The notes under the pieces were generated by a model, which saw nothing but the letters and a program-made list of their open reading frames with translations, searched no databases and had not been told where the DNA came from. A DNA stretch of 5,532 nucleotides from an uncultured Collinsella sp. Its GTDB lineage: Bacteria > Actinomycetota > Coriobacteriia > Coriobacteriales > Coriobacteriaceae. A program made the translations under genes and the position numbers. The stretch covers positions 1-5,532 of the forward strand of contig URKH01000096.1 of assembly GCA_900548255.1 (NCBI GenBank), given 5' to 3'. Position 1 is the stretch's first letter. Every line of letters starts with the position of its first letter. This document shows, one piece after another, positions 1 to 5,532 of this stretch.

Positions 1-9
1 AGGACAGAA

Positions 10-46
10 GGAGGCCCCGCCGCACGTAGTGCGCAGCGGGGCCTCC
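10..46 (-). terminator. Long GC-rich hairpin after fucO, probable terminator
   Basis: Bases 10-20 (GGAGGCCCCGC) pair perfectly with 36-46, and inside them 21-25 (CGCAC) pair with 29-33 around a GTA loop, leaving only two unpaired bases (34-35). This makes about 16 paired positions. It lies 54 bases beyond the fucO stop codon on the minus strand. The tail in that direction reads TTCTGTCCT, which is only weakly T-rich, and the window edge cuts it off, so this is a probable rather than certain intrinsic terminator. A smaller hairpin (76-80 with 85-89) lies between it and the stop codon. Confidence 0.55.
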
Positions 47-99
47 GACATGTCCGAGGACGATTCTGGGGCTAACGGGCAGGGGCCCGCCGAACCATG

Positions 100-1266
100 T
101 TAGGCAGCCGGGCAGATCTTCTTGAAGAGCTCGATGACGTCGTCGAGCGTCGCCTCGCGCGGGTTACCCGGGAAGCAGGCGTCGGCCATGGCGTCCTTGG
201 CCAGGACCTCGATCTCGTCGGCCTTCATGGCCTCGCAGACATGCGGGATGTTCACGTCGGCGGAGAGCTGCTTGACGGCGGCGATGGCGGCGTCGGCAGC
301 CTCGTCGGTGCTCATACCCGTGGTGTCAACGCCCATGGCGACGGCAACCTTGGCCAGGCGCTCGGCGCAAACCGGCTTGTTGAACTCCATGGCGATCGGC
401 AGCAGCATGGCGCAAGCGACGCCGTGCGGGGTATCGTAGTGAGCGGACAGGGTGTGGGCCATGGCGTGATCGATGCCCAGGCCAACGTTGGAGAAGCCCA
501 TGCCGGCGACATACTGGCCAAGAGCCATGCCCTCGCGGCCGGAGCCGGGCTTGCCGGACTTGGCCTCGGCGACAGAGTCGCGCAGGTTCTCGCTGATCAG
601 CTTAATGGCCTCAAAGTGGAACATGTCGGAGAGCTCCCAAGCGCCCTTGGTGGTGTAGCCCTCGATGGCGTGGGTTAGAGCGTCCATGCCAGTGGAAGCG
701 GTAAGGCCGGCGGGCATGGAAGCCATCATGTCGGGGTCGACGACGGCGACCTCGGGGGCGTCGTTGGTGTCGACGCACACGAACTTGCGGACCTTCTCGG
801 GGTCGGTGATGACGTAGTTGATGGTCACCTCGGCAGCGGTACCGGCGGTCGTCGGCACAGCGATGGTAAACACGGCGTGGTTCTTAGTGGGAGCAACGCC
901 CTCGAGGCTGCGGACATCGGCGAACTCGGGGTTGTTGATGATGATGCCGATGGCCTTGGCGGTGTCCATGGAAGAGCCGCCACCGATGGTCACGATAGCG
1001 TCAGCCTCGGCGGCCTTGAAGGCCTCGACGCCGTCCTTGACGTTCTGGATGGTGGGGTTGGGCTTGATCTCGGAGTAGAGGCTCCAAGCGATGCCGGCGG
1101 CGTCGAGCTCGTCGGTCACCTTAGAGGTAACGCCAAACTTGACCAGGTCGGGATCAGAGCAGACGAAGATCTTCTTGTAGCCGCGACGCTGGAGCTCGCC
1201 GGGGATCTCCTTGATGGCGCCGGAACCATGATAAGAGATGGTATTGAGAACGAAACGATTAGCCAT
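100..1266 (-). CDS. fucO: Iron-containing alcohol dehydrogenase, lactaldehyde reductase (FucO) type
   Basis: This 388-residue protein belongs to the group III Fe-dependent alcohol dehydrogenases and closely resembles E. coli FucO (about 382 residues) from its first residues (MANRFVLN) onward. FucO reduces L-lactaldehyde to (S)-1,2-propanediol with NADH in the cytoplasm, regenerating NAD during anaerobic fucose or rhamnose use. Visible signatures are the dinucleotide-binding GGGS at 95-98, the PTTAGTAAEVT block at 138-148, and the iron ligands D195, H199, H267 and H281, with H271 in the active-site GIDHAMAH stretch. D38 matches the Asp that favours NAD over NADP in FucO. The ATG at 1266 has AGGAGG six bases upstream. 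The gene stands alone: the next minus-strand gene upstream ends in its own terminator. No fucose or rhamnose genes are visible, so the exact substrate is inferred; a broader short-chain aldehyde or propanediol role is possible. Confidence 0.9.
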   Translation of the reverse strand: MANRFVLNTISYHGSGAIKEIPGELQRRGYKKIFVCSDPDLVKFGVTSKVTDELDAAGIAWSLYSEIKPNPTIQNVKDGVEAFKAAEADAIVTIGGGSSMDTAKAIGIIINNPEFADVRSLEGVAPTKNHAVFTIAVPTTAGTAAEVTINYVITDPEKVRKFVCVDTNDAPEVAVVDPDMMASMPAGLTASTGMDALTHAIEGYTTKGAWELSDMFHFEAIKLISENLRDSVAEAKSGKPGSGREGMALGQYVAGMGFSNVGLGIDHAMAHTLSAHYDTPHGVACAMLLPIAMEFNKPVCAERLAKVAVAMGVDTTGMSTDEAADAAIAAVKQLSADVNIPHVCEAMKADEIEVLAKDAMADACFPGNPREATLDDVIELFKKICPAA

Positions 1267-1272
1267 TGATAG

Positions 1273-1278
1273 CCTCCT
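1273..1278 (-). promoter_or_regulatory. Ribosome binding site of fucO
   Basis: AGGAGG on the minus strand, six bases before the ATG at 1266. It is a near-ideal Shine-Dalgarno site and fixes the start. It sits only five bases from the foot of the leader hairpin at 1284-1310. Confidence 0.85.
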
Positions 1279-1283
1279 ATCGT

Positions 1284-1310
1284 GTGCGGGGCACCCATTA
1301 CGCCCCGCGC
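1284..1310 (-). promoter_or_regulatory. GC-rich hairpin in the fucO 5' leader
   Basis: GCGGGGC (1286-1292) pairs with GCCCCGC (1302-1308). A G-U wobble and one more G-C pair extend the stem to nine pairs, around the nine-base loop 1293-1301. On the minus-strand transcript it lies immediately upstream of the Shine-Dalgarno site. No T-run follows, so it is not an intrinsic terminator. It could stabilise the mRNA 5' end or modulate ribosome access. The structure is plain in the sequence; the role is inference. Confidence 0.45.
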
Positions 1311-1324
1311 TATGAGTCCCATCC

Positions 1325-1369
1325 TAACGCTTTTGAAACAAAAAACACGCGAGAACATCAAAAGTGTTA
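1325..1369. repeat. Inverted repeat in the fucO upstream region
   Basis: TAACGCTTTTGA (1325-1336) and TCAAAAGTGTTA (1358-1369) are inverted copies matching at 11 of 12 positions, with 21 bases between them and centres 33 bp apart, about three helical turns. Their core, AAAGYGTT, recurs a third time directly next to the right arm (1369-1376). The arrangement suggests a paired operator for a DNA-binding regulator of fucO. Confidence 0.5.
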
Positions 1370-1382
1370 AAGCGTTTCAACA
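1365..1382. promoter_or_regulatory. LacI-family-like operator candidate upstream of fucO
   Basis: TGTTAAAGCGTTTCAACA is symmetric about a central CG at 14 of 18 positions. A central CG with flanking AA and TT is typical of operators bound by LacI/GalR-family repressors and CcpA-like proteins. It is not a perfect catabolite-response element: I count three departures from the usual 14-base consensus. It starts about 100 bases before the fucO start codon and contains a TTGAAA on the minus strand (1380-1375) that could be a -35 element. The only -10 at normal spacing (TGTTCT, 1357-1352) is weak, so the promoter itself is uncertain. Confidence 0.4.
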
Positions 1383-1388
1383 TATGAT

Positions 1389-1428
1389 GAAAAATAATGC
1401 GGCGAAGGGACAGCCCCTTTGCCGCATT
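1389..1428 (-). terminator. Intrinsic terminator of the DUF1275 gene
   Basis: AATGCGGC (1396-1403) pairs with GCCGCATT (1421-1428). Inside, 1404-1409 pair with 1415-1420 including one G-U pair, around the five-base loop 1410-1414, giving a 14-pair stem. In the minus direction the stem runs straight into ATTTTTC, a proper T-run, and it begins three bases after the stop codon of the gene at 1432. It should separate that gene from fucO. Confidence 0.85.
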
Positions 1429-1431
1429 CGG

Positions 1432-2148
1432 TTACTTTCGGCAGCCCTCTTTCCAAGCCTCGGCCGCAACCTTCCAGCGTAAGCGCAAGTCGCGCTCGCG
1501 GTCGATGAACATGATGGCAAACGCGACAAACAGCAGCAAGCTCGCCACGACGATGGCGTGCAGGCCCATGCGCTCAATGCACCAGTTGCCCAACACGGCG
1601 CCAAACACAAAGGTAAAGATCACGCCAAAGTACAGCAGGCCGTTTTCCAAAAAGCCGCGCCTGTGGGTGATGATGTAATCATCCACGTTTTGTAGCGCGT
1701 TGCGCAAGTTGCCGATGCACATGGTCGTAGCGATGCCGTGACCGTGGATCTTGCGGAAGCTCTCTACCTGCATACCGCAGGCAAACGAAGTGAGGCAGTT
1801 GGCGAGCAGGTTGTAACCGCCGCCCGGGATAAAGCTCACGCCCAGCAAGATAACGGCTTCAAAAAACACCGTCACCTGGCGCCAGTGAATCACACTGCCA
1901 AACCGCTCGTGAACTAGGTCGGCAAGCATAATGCCCACAGCAAACGAAACCACAGGGAAGAAGTAACGCCCCGCAAGTGCCCAATTGCCCTCCGAGATGC
2001 TCACGCCCACCAGCAGTATGTTGCCCGTCTGCGCGTTAGCGAAAACATGATCGCGCCCAATGTACGAATAAACGTCCATAAAGCCACCGGCGAGCGCCAA
2101 GATGATGCCCAGCTCAATAGACTCCGATATCTGTTTGGCACGCTGCAT
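1432..2148 (-). CDS. YoaK/DUF1275 family integral membrane protein
   Basis: The product has 238 residues, normal for the DUF1275 (YoaK) family of polytopic inner-membrane proteins, whose molecular function is not established. Family marks are GGFMDVYSYI at 21-30, the FANAQTGNILLVG block at 36-48, and the second half-repeat with CGMQVESFRK (124-133) and TTMCIGNLRNAL (141-152). About six hydrophobic segments are visible, near 11-30, 62-80, 92-108, 112-128, 172-190 and 198-215, with a basic cytoplasmic-type tail. The frame stays open well upstream, but the ATG at 2148 is the chosen start: it gives the family length and has AAGGAGG ten bases before it. Residues upstream of it (to 2382) are unlike the family. 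The gene is divergent from ygiQ and has its own terminator. Transport or a sensing role is possible but unproven. Confidence 0.85.
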   Translation of the reverse strand: MQRAKQISESIELGIILALAGGFMDVYSYIGRDHVFANAQTGNILLVGVSISEGNWALAGRYFFPVVSFAVGIMLADLVHERFGSVIHWRQVTVFFEAVILLGVSFIPGGGYNLLANCLTSFACGMQVESFRKIHGHGIATTMCIGNLRNALQNVDDYIITHRRGFLENGLLYFGVIFTFVFGAVLGNWCIERMGLHAIVVASLLLFVAFAIMFIDRERDLRLRWKVAAEAWKEGCRK

Positions 2149-2158
2149 CGTCGTGCAT

Positions 2159-2165
2159 CCTCCTT
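2159..2165 (-). promoter_or_regulatory. Ribosome binding site that decides the DUF1275 start
   Basis: AAGGAGG on the minus strand, ten bases before the ATG at 2148. Another ATG (2158-2156) directly abuts it, but that one is in a different frame and too close to be used. The site supports the 238-residue protein over the longer open frame. Confidence 0.75.
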
Positions 2166-2329
2166 GTTGACGACTCTCTCGTGCGTTGGCGGAAACATAG
2201 CCGCCGTTCATACTGTAACCCATTGACAACATGGCATGCGCGCGAGACGGGCTCCCCAACGCGCAGATACACAGTCTGGAAACAAACGGCACCCGCATCG
2301 ATACGCCGATCCGCCAGCCCATGTACTCC

Positions 2330-2364
2330 ACCAGTCTTTTTAGCCCCGTCCCAAAAAGACTGGT
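2330..2364. repeat. Perfect 12-bp inverted repeat upstream of ygiQ
   Basis: ACCAGTCTTTTT (2330-2341) and AAAAAGACTGGT (2353-2364) are exact inverted copies around an 11-base spacer, AGCCCCGTCCC. The right arm ends just before the likely -10 element of ygiQ. Neither direction shows a T-run after the stem, and no gene ends here, so it does not look like a simple terminator. An operator, or a structured element at the promoter, is more likely. The repeat is directly visible; its role is inference. Confidence 0.55.
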
Positions 2365-2370
2365 TACAAT
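2365..2370 (+). promoter_or_regulatory. Candidate -10 element for ygiQ
   Basis: TACAAT matches the -10 consensus at five of six positions and lies 31 bases before the GTG start, which would give a leader of about 25 bases. No good -35 hexamer is found 16-18 bases upstream, where the inverted repeat and its GC spacer lie. The promoter may therefore be weak or activator-dependent. Confidence 0.35.
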
Positions 2371-2392
2371 TACGTGCAGCATACAAACACCG

Positions 2393-2397
2393 GGAGG
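2393..2397 (+). promoter_or_regulatory. Ribosome binding site that decides the ygiQ GTG start
   Basis: GGAGG within GGGAGGG, four bases before GTG at 2402. The spacing is slightly short. In-frame ATGs at 2231 and 2321 would add 57 or 27 residues with no family likeness and would place the promoter and inverted repeat inside the gene, so GTG is preferred. Confidence 0.65.
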
Positions 2398-2401
2398 GAT
2401 C

Positions 2402-4543
2402 GTGGCAAAAAAGCCTCAGCACGCTCAGAACAACCAGCGCAGTCAGCAGGGCAAACAGGGCCAGCAGCAAAAGCGCGGCGGTAAGGCGCAGGCCACGGTC
2501 GCCCGCACCAAGCATTCCCAAGCGACGCCCGCCCGCCCCTGGCGTCCGGGCCGCGATAAGTTCCTCCCCGTCAGTCGCGCCGACATGGATGCGCGCGGCT
2601 GGGACCAGTGCGACTTTGTCTACATCTGCGGTGACGCCTACGTGGACCATCCGAGCTTTGGCATGGCTATCATCAGCCGCGTCCTTGACGCGCACGGCTA
2701 CAAGGTGGGTATCATCTGCCAGCCCGACTGGACCGACCCCGCCAGCATCACGGTGCTCGGCGAGCCTCGCCTGGGCTTTCTCGTCAGTGCCGGCAACATG
2801 GACTCCATGGTCAACCACTATTCGGTGACCAAGCACCGCCGCCACTCCGACGCCTACACCCCCGGCGGCGAGGAGGGGCGCCGTCCCAACCGAGCCGTCA
2901 CGGTCTATGGCAACCTCATCCGCCAGACGTTCAAGGACGCTCCCATCATCATCGGCGGCATCGAGGCAAGCCTGCGCCGCCTGGCCCACTACGACTACTG
3001 GCAGGACAAGCTCAAGCGCTCGGTACTGCTCGACTCGGGCGCCGACATCCTCATCTACGGCATGGGCGAGCACGCGATTGTCGAGATCGCCGACGCGCTC
3101 GACGCGGGACTGCCCGTCGACCAGATCACCTATATCAACGGCACCGTCTACCGCACGGGTTCGCTCGACGAGGTCTACGACTACGACCTGCTGCCCAGCT
3201 GGGACGACCTTGCCGCCGACAAGCTCAACTACGCGCGCAGCTTTAACGTGCAGCAGCAGAATATGGACCCCATCACCGGTCATCGCCTGGTAGAACCCTA
3301 TCCCAACAGCGTCTATGTGGTGCAGAACCCGCCATCGGCAACACTCACCACCGACGAGATGGACGAGGTCGCCGAGCTCCCTTACGCCCGCGATTGGCAT
3401 CCCGACTACGACGCGGCGGGCGGCGTACCGGCCTTTGCCGAGATCAAGTTTTCGATCAGCTCCAACCGCGGGTGCTTTGGCGAGTGCTCGTTTTGCGCGC
3501 TCACCTTCCACCAGGGCCGCGTGCTGCAGATGCGCAGCCACGATTCGATCATGCGCGAGGCCGAGCTGCTCACGTGCGATCCCGAGTTTAAGGGCTACAT
3601 CAACGACGTGGGCGGACCGACGGCTAACTTTAGCCGCCCTGCCTGCGACAAACAGCTCAAGCATGGCGTGTGCAAGAACAAGCGCTGCCTGTGGCCGAGT
3701 GTGTGCAAGAACATGGTGGTCGACGAGAGCGGCTACACACAGTTGCTGCGCGATCTGCGCCAGCTGCCGGGCGTCAAGAAGGTCTTCGTCCGCAGCGGCA
3801 TCCGCTTTGACTACACCATGGCCGACGCCTCGGACGAGTTTTTGCGCGAGCTGCTGGAGCACCATGTCTCGGGCCAGCTGCGCGTAGCGCCCGAGCATGT
3901 GAGCGACGCGGTGCTCTCCGTGATGGGCAAACCGAGCCGCGCCGTCTACGACGCGTTCTGTCGTAAATTTGAACGCCTGAACCGCGAATACGGACTCAAG
4001 CAGTACGTGGTGCCGTATCTGATCTCGAGCCACCCCGGCTCGACCATGAAGGAAGCTGTGGACCTTGCCGAGGCCGTGCGCGACATGGGCTACATGCCCG
4101 AGCAGGTGCAGGACTTCTACCCCACCCCGTCCACCATGTCGACCTGCATGTACTACACCGGCGTGGACCCACGCACCATGCAGCCGATCTACGTGGCACG
4201 CGACCCGCACGAGAAGGCCATGCAACGCGCGCTCATCCAGTATCGCAAGCCCGAGAACTACAAGCTGGTGCGCGAGGCGCTGGAAAAAGCCGGGCGTCGT
4301 GACCTGATCGGCTACACCAAACACTGTCTAATCCGCCCCGTGCCGCCGCGCCCGGGTGAGACGTCTGCTGGCGGTGGGCATGGCACCGGTAAGAAGGGCG
4401 GCAAGGCCCACGGTGGTGCTGGCAGCAAGGGGCCCAAGGGCAGCAAGGGGCACGGCGGCATGTCGCGCGCGCAAAACACTGCCGGGCGCAACCGTGCAGC
4501 TCAGGGGCGTCAGGGTGCCAACGGAGGCGGACGCCGCAACTAG
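2402..4543 (+). CDS. ygiQ: YgiQ family (UPF0313) radical SAM protein
   Basis: With the GTG start the protein has 713 residues, close to E. coli YgiQ (about 739). The family's reaction and substrate are unknown. A basic Gln/Lys-rich leader (1-50) precedes the YgiQ N-terminal domain, whose GDAYVDHPSFGMAI stretch (77-90), AGNMDSM (130-136) and GGIEASLRR...AHYDYW (185-200) are hallmarks of the family. The radical SAM core follows: CFGECSFC puts the [4Fe-4S] ligands at C358, C362 and C365. Then come GGPTANFSRP, four further cysteines (415, 424, 429, 435), APEH (496-499), SSHPGS (542-547) and the FYPTPSTMSTCMYYTG stretch. From about 650 the tail is Gly/Lys/Arg-rich and looks disordered. It acts in the cytoplasm; tRNA or protein modification are only guesses. 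It appears to be transcribed alone, converging on the CPBP gene. Confidence 0.95.
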   Translation: MAKKPQHAQNNQRSQQGKQGQQQKRGGKAQATVARTKHSQATPARPWRPGRDKFLPVSRADMDARGWDQCDFVYICGDAYVDHPSFGMAIISRVLDAHGYKVGIICQPDWTDPASITVLGEPRLGFLVSAGNMDSMVNHYSVTKHRRHSDAYTPGGEEGRRPNRAVTVYGNLIRQTFKDAPIIIGGIEASLRRLAHYDYWQDKLKRSVLLDSGADILIYGMGEHAIVEIADALDAGLPVDQITYINGTVYRTGSLDEVYDYDLLPSWDDLAADKLNYARSFNVQQQNMDPITGHRLVEPYPNSVYVVQNPPSATLTTDEMDEVAELPYARDWHPDYDAAGGVPAFAEIKFSISSNRGCFGECSFCALTFHQGRVLQMRSHDSIMREAELLTCDPEFKGYINDVGGPTANFSRPACDKQLKHGVCKNKRCLWPSVCKNMVVDESGYTQLLRDLRQLPGVKKVFVRSGIRFDYTMADASDEFLRELLEHHVSGQLRVAPEHVSDAVLSVMGKPSRAVYDAFCRKFERLNREYGLKQYVVPYLISSHPGSTMKEAVDLAEAVRDMGYMPEQVQDFYPTPSTMSTCMYYTGVDPRTMQPIYVARDPHEKAMQRALIQYRKPENYKLVREALEKAGRRDLIGYTKHCLIRPVPPRPGETSAGGGHGTGKKGGKAHGGAGSKGPKGSKGHGGMSRAQNTAGRNRAAQGRQGANGGGRRN
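4421..4451 (+). repeat. 13-bp direct repeat in the ygiQ 3' end
   Basis: GGCAGCAAGGGGC occurs at 4421-4433 and again at 4439-4451, an 18-base period that stays in frame and encodes a Gly-Ser-Lys-Gly motif twice. It lies in the low-complexity C-terminal tail and could gain or lose copies by slippage without a frameshift. Confidence 0.6.
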
Positions 4544-5451
4544 GGCAGCGGTGCTGTCGCTATGCCCGTCTCGCATGCGTGGCGCAGTGAGCGCATCGTC
4601 TCCACGAGGATTATGCCGGCTATGGTGACCGTGATTATCACGTCGAGCGGTGTGTTCACAAACCAGAGCAACGTCATGAGATACGACCCGGCATTAAAGG
4701 CAAAGTGCAGCAGGATCGTGTAGCGGAGCTTCCCGGTCGTCACGAGCACCCAGCCAAAAATGAGGCCGGCAGCGCCCGCATAGCAGCCCTGCACCCAGTT
4801 CATGTGCATAAAACCGAAGATCGCCGCCTGCAGCACGACCGCCGCGGCGATACCCCACGTGCTCGGGGCCGCCCAGGGCACCATGGCGCCGTCCTGCGCA
4901 CCCGCACGACGCCGGCGCTTCCAAAGTGGGCGGCACTGCGGATTAAACGCTCGGAGCGAAAACTCAAAAATGATGCCGCGCACCAGCAACTCCTCGCAAA
5001 ACGGAGCGCCGAGCACCGTGGTCAGGACGGCCAGGTAGCTCGTGTCGCCCATGCCCGTCTCCTCGACAAGTTCACTGTAATCGGTCGCGACCTCGGGCAA
5101 CAGCGACAGCACGGCGTCGGTCACGTAGCCAACGACCACCTGCAGGGCAAGGCCAATCACGATAACGCAGACGATGCGCTTCCACGCCCCGCGCGCTCCC
5201 CCGCCGAGCGGATGCGCGCTTTGCCGGCGTGCCATAAACGAACGCGGCCACAGATAACGCCACCACAGCAGCGCCATTAAAAACGATGCCATCTGCGCGG
5301 CAGCCTGAAGCAATTGAATATCGAGGTCGTCAATCGAAAAGCCCATGAACACCGATGCGACGCCCAGAGCGGAGAACAAAACCACACTCAGGGCGATATC
5401 GGCAGCGACGACGCCAAAACAGGCAAGCGCCCAAATCATCGCATTGAGCAT
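4540..5451 (-). CDS. CPBP (CAAX/Abi type) intramembrane metalloprotease
   Basis: The product has 303 residues with about seven or eight hydrophobic segments. All three CPBP motifs are intact: EELLVR (E153, E154, R158), FGFMH (F212, H216) and HFAFN (H249, N253). In this family the Glu and His residues bind the metal or activate water for cleavage within the membrane. Bacterial members are linked to peptide processing, bacteriocin self-immunity or regulation, but the substrate here is unknown. Between motifs 1 and 2 there is a long polar loop with KRRRR at 178-182. The ATG at 5451 is chosen because GGGAGGAGG lies five bases upstream; an in-frame ATG at 5478 would add nine residues but lacks a good ribosome site. 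The stop codon overlaps that of ygiQ. No bacteriocin or partner gene is visible, so immunity is not supported by context. Confidence 0.9.
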   Translation of the reverse strand: MLNAMIWALACFGVVAADIALSVVLFSALGVASVFMGFSIDDLDIQLLQAAAQMASFLMALLWWRYLWPRSFMARRQSAHPLGGGARGAWKRIVCVIVIGLALQVVVGYVTDAVLSLLPEVATDYSELVEETGMGDTSYLAVLTTVLGAPFCEELLVRGIIFEFSLRAFNPQCRPLWKRRRRAGAQDGAMVPWAAPSTWGIAAAVVLQAAIFGFMHMNWVQGCYAGAAGLIFGWVLVTTGKLRYTILLHFAFNAGSYLMTLLWFVNTPLDVIITVTIAGIILVETMRSLRHACETGIATAPLP

Positions 5452-5456
5452 GCCAA

Positions 5457-5465
5457 CCTCCTCCC
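5457..5465 (-). promoter_or_regulatory. Ribosome binding site that decides the CPBP start
   Basis: GGGAGGAGG on the minus strand, five bases before the ATG at 5451. If the ATG at 5478 were used, this site would lie inside the coding sequence, so it favours the shorter protein. Confidence 0.75.
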
Positions 5466-5508
5466 GACAGCTAGTCATTTAAGAACGTCCATTACAGTCG
5501 AAATTGTC

Positions 5509-5529
5509 AGCCCGGGACCGTCTCGGGCT
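5509..5529. repeat. Dyad at the window edge upstream of the CPBP gene
   Basis: AGCCCGGGA (5509-5517) pairs with TCTCGGGCT (5521-5529), nine pairs including one G-U, around a CCG triloop. It lies about 60 bases upstream of the CPBP start. It may be a terminator stem of a neighbouring gene, or an operator. The window ends three bases later, so a T-run cannot be judged, and no T-run follows in the minus direction. Confidence 0.35.
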
Positions 5530-5532
5530 ACG

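Noticed and set aside
47..54. GACATGTC perfect 8-bp palindrome
   Set aside because: Short palindromes of this size are expected by chance, and it has no placement that suggests a function.
97..678. Open frames on the plus strand opposite fucO
   Set aside because: They are shadows of the minus-strand gene, with no family likeness and no good ribosome binding site.
2224..2229. TTGTCA on the minus strand as a -35 element for the DUF1275 gene
   Set aside because: At 16-18 bases downstream the sequence is GC-rich with no -10 likeness, so no promoter is claimed.
2149..2382. N-terminal extension of the DUF1275 protein to an ATG at 2382
   Set aside because: The added 78 residues do not resemble the family, cross the inverted repeat, and ignore the AAGGAGG that serves the ATG at 2148.
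2231..2401. N-terminal extension of YgiQ to ATG 2231 or 2321
   Set aside because: The extension would contain the promoter-like TACAAT and the inverted repeat, and the GGGAGGG site just before GTG 2402 explains initiation better.
2114..4324. A 736-codon open frame on the minus strand opposite ygiQ
   Set aside because: It is a by-product of GC-rich codon use: it mirrors ygiQ almost entirely, its translation is rich in Val, Ala, Gly, His and Asp without any recognisable domain, and the plus-strand frame carries all the YgiQ and radical SAM motifs.
4540..5451. CPBP protein as part of a bacteriocin or phage-defence cluster
   Set aside because: The family includes immunity proteins, but no peptide gene, transporter or defence gene is visible nearby, and the family is common with other roles.

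Overview
This is an ordinary-looking, GC-rich chromosomal window with four complete protein-coding genes and no RNA gene, mobile element, CRISPR array or phage gene that I can see. The base composition, the strong Shine-Dalgarno sites (AGGAGG types), the GTG start of one gene and the gene content suggest a high-GC anaerobic gut bacterium. A Coriobacteriia member such as Collinsella is my best guess, but that is inference and no rRNA or marker gene here proves it.

Layout. Positions 1-1431 hold a minus-strand fucO-type iron alcohol dehydrogenase (100-1266). A long GC hairpin follows its stop (10-46). Its upstream region (1267-1395) is rich in structure: a leader hairpin beside the ribosome binding site and a cluster of AAAGYGTT repeats that includes a LacI-family-like palindrome. 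Next, also on the minus strand, is a DUF1275/YoaK-type membrane protein (1432-2148), closed by a clear intrinsic terminator (about 1389-1428). So the two minus-strand genes are probably separate transcription units. The 253-base divergent gap (2149-2401) holds a perfect 12-bp inverted repeat, next to a good -10 hexamer for the plus-strand gene that follows. That gene is a YgiQ-family radical SAM protein (GTG start at 2402, end 4543). It converges on, and overlaps by four bases, a minus-strand CPBP/CAAX-type membrane protease (4540-5451). The last 81 bases are the upstream region of the CPBP gene and end in a further dyad.

How the genes relate. I see no shared pathway. FucO would reduce L-lactaldehyde (from fucose or rhamnose breakdown) to 1,2-propanediol and recycle NADH, but no sugar-pathway gene is present. 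The other three are a radical SAM enzyme of unknown substrate and two integral membrane proteins. The parts most worth a second look are regulatory: the fucO operator cluster and leader hairpin, and the inverted repeat in front of ygiQ. I found no convincing new multi-gene system.
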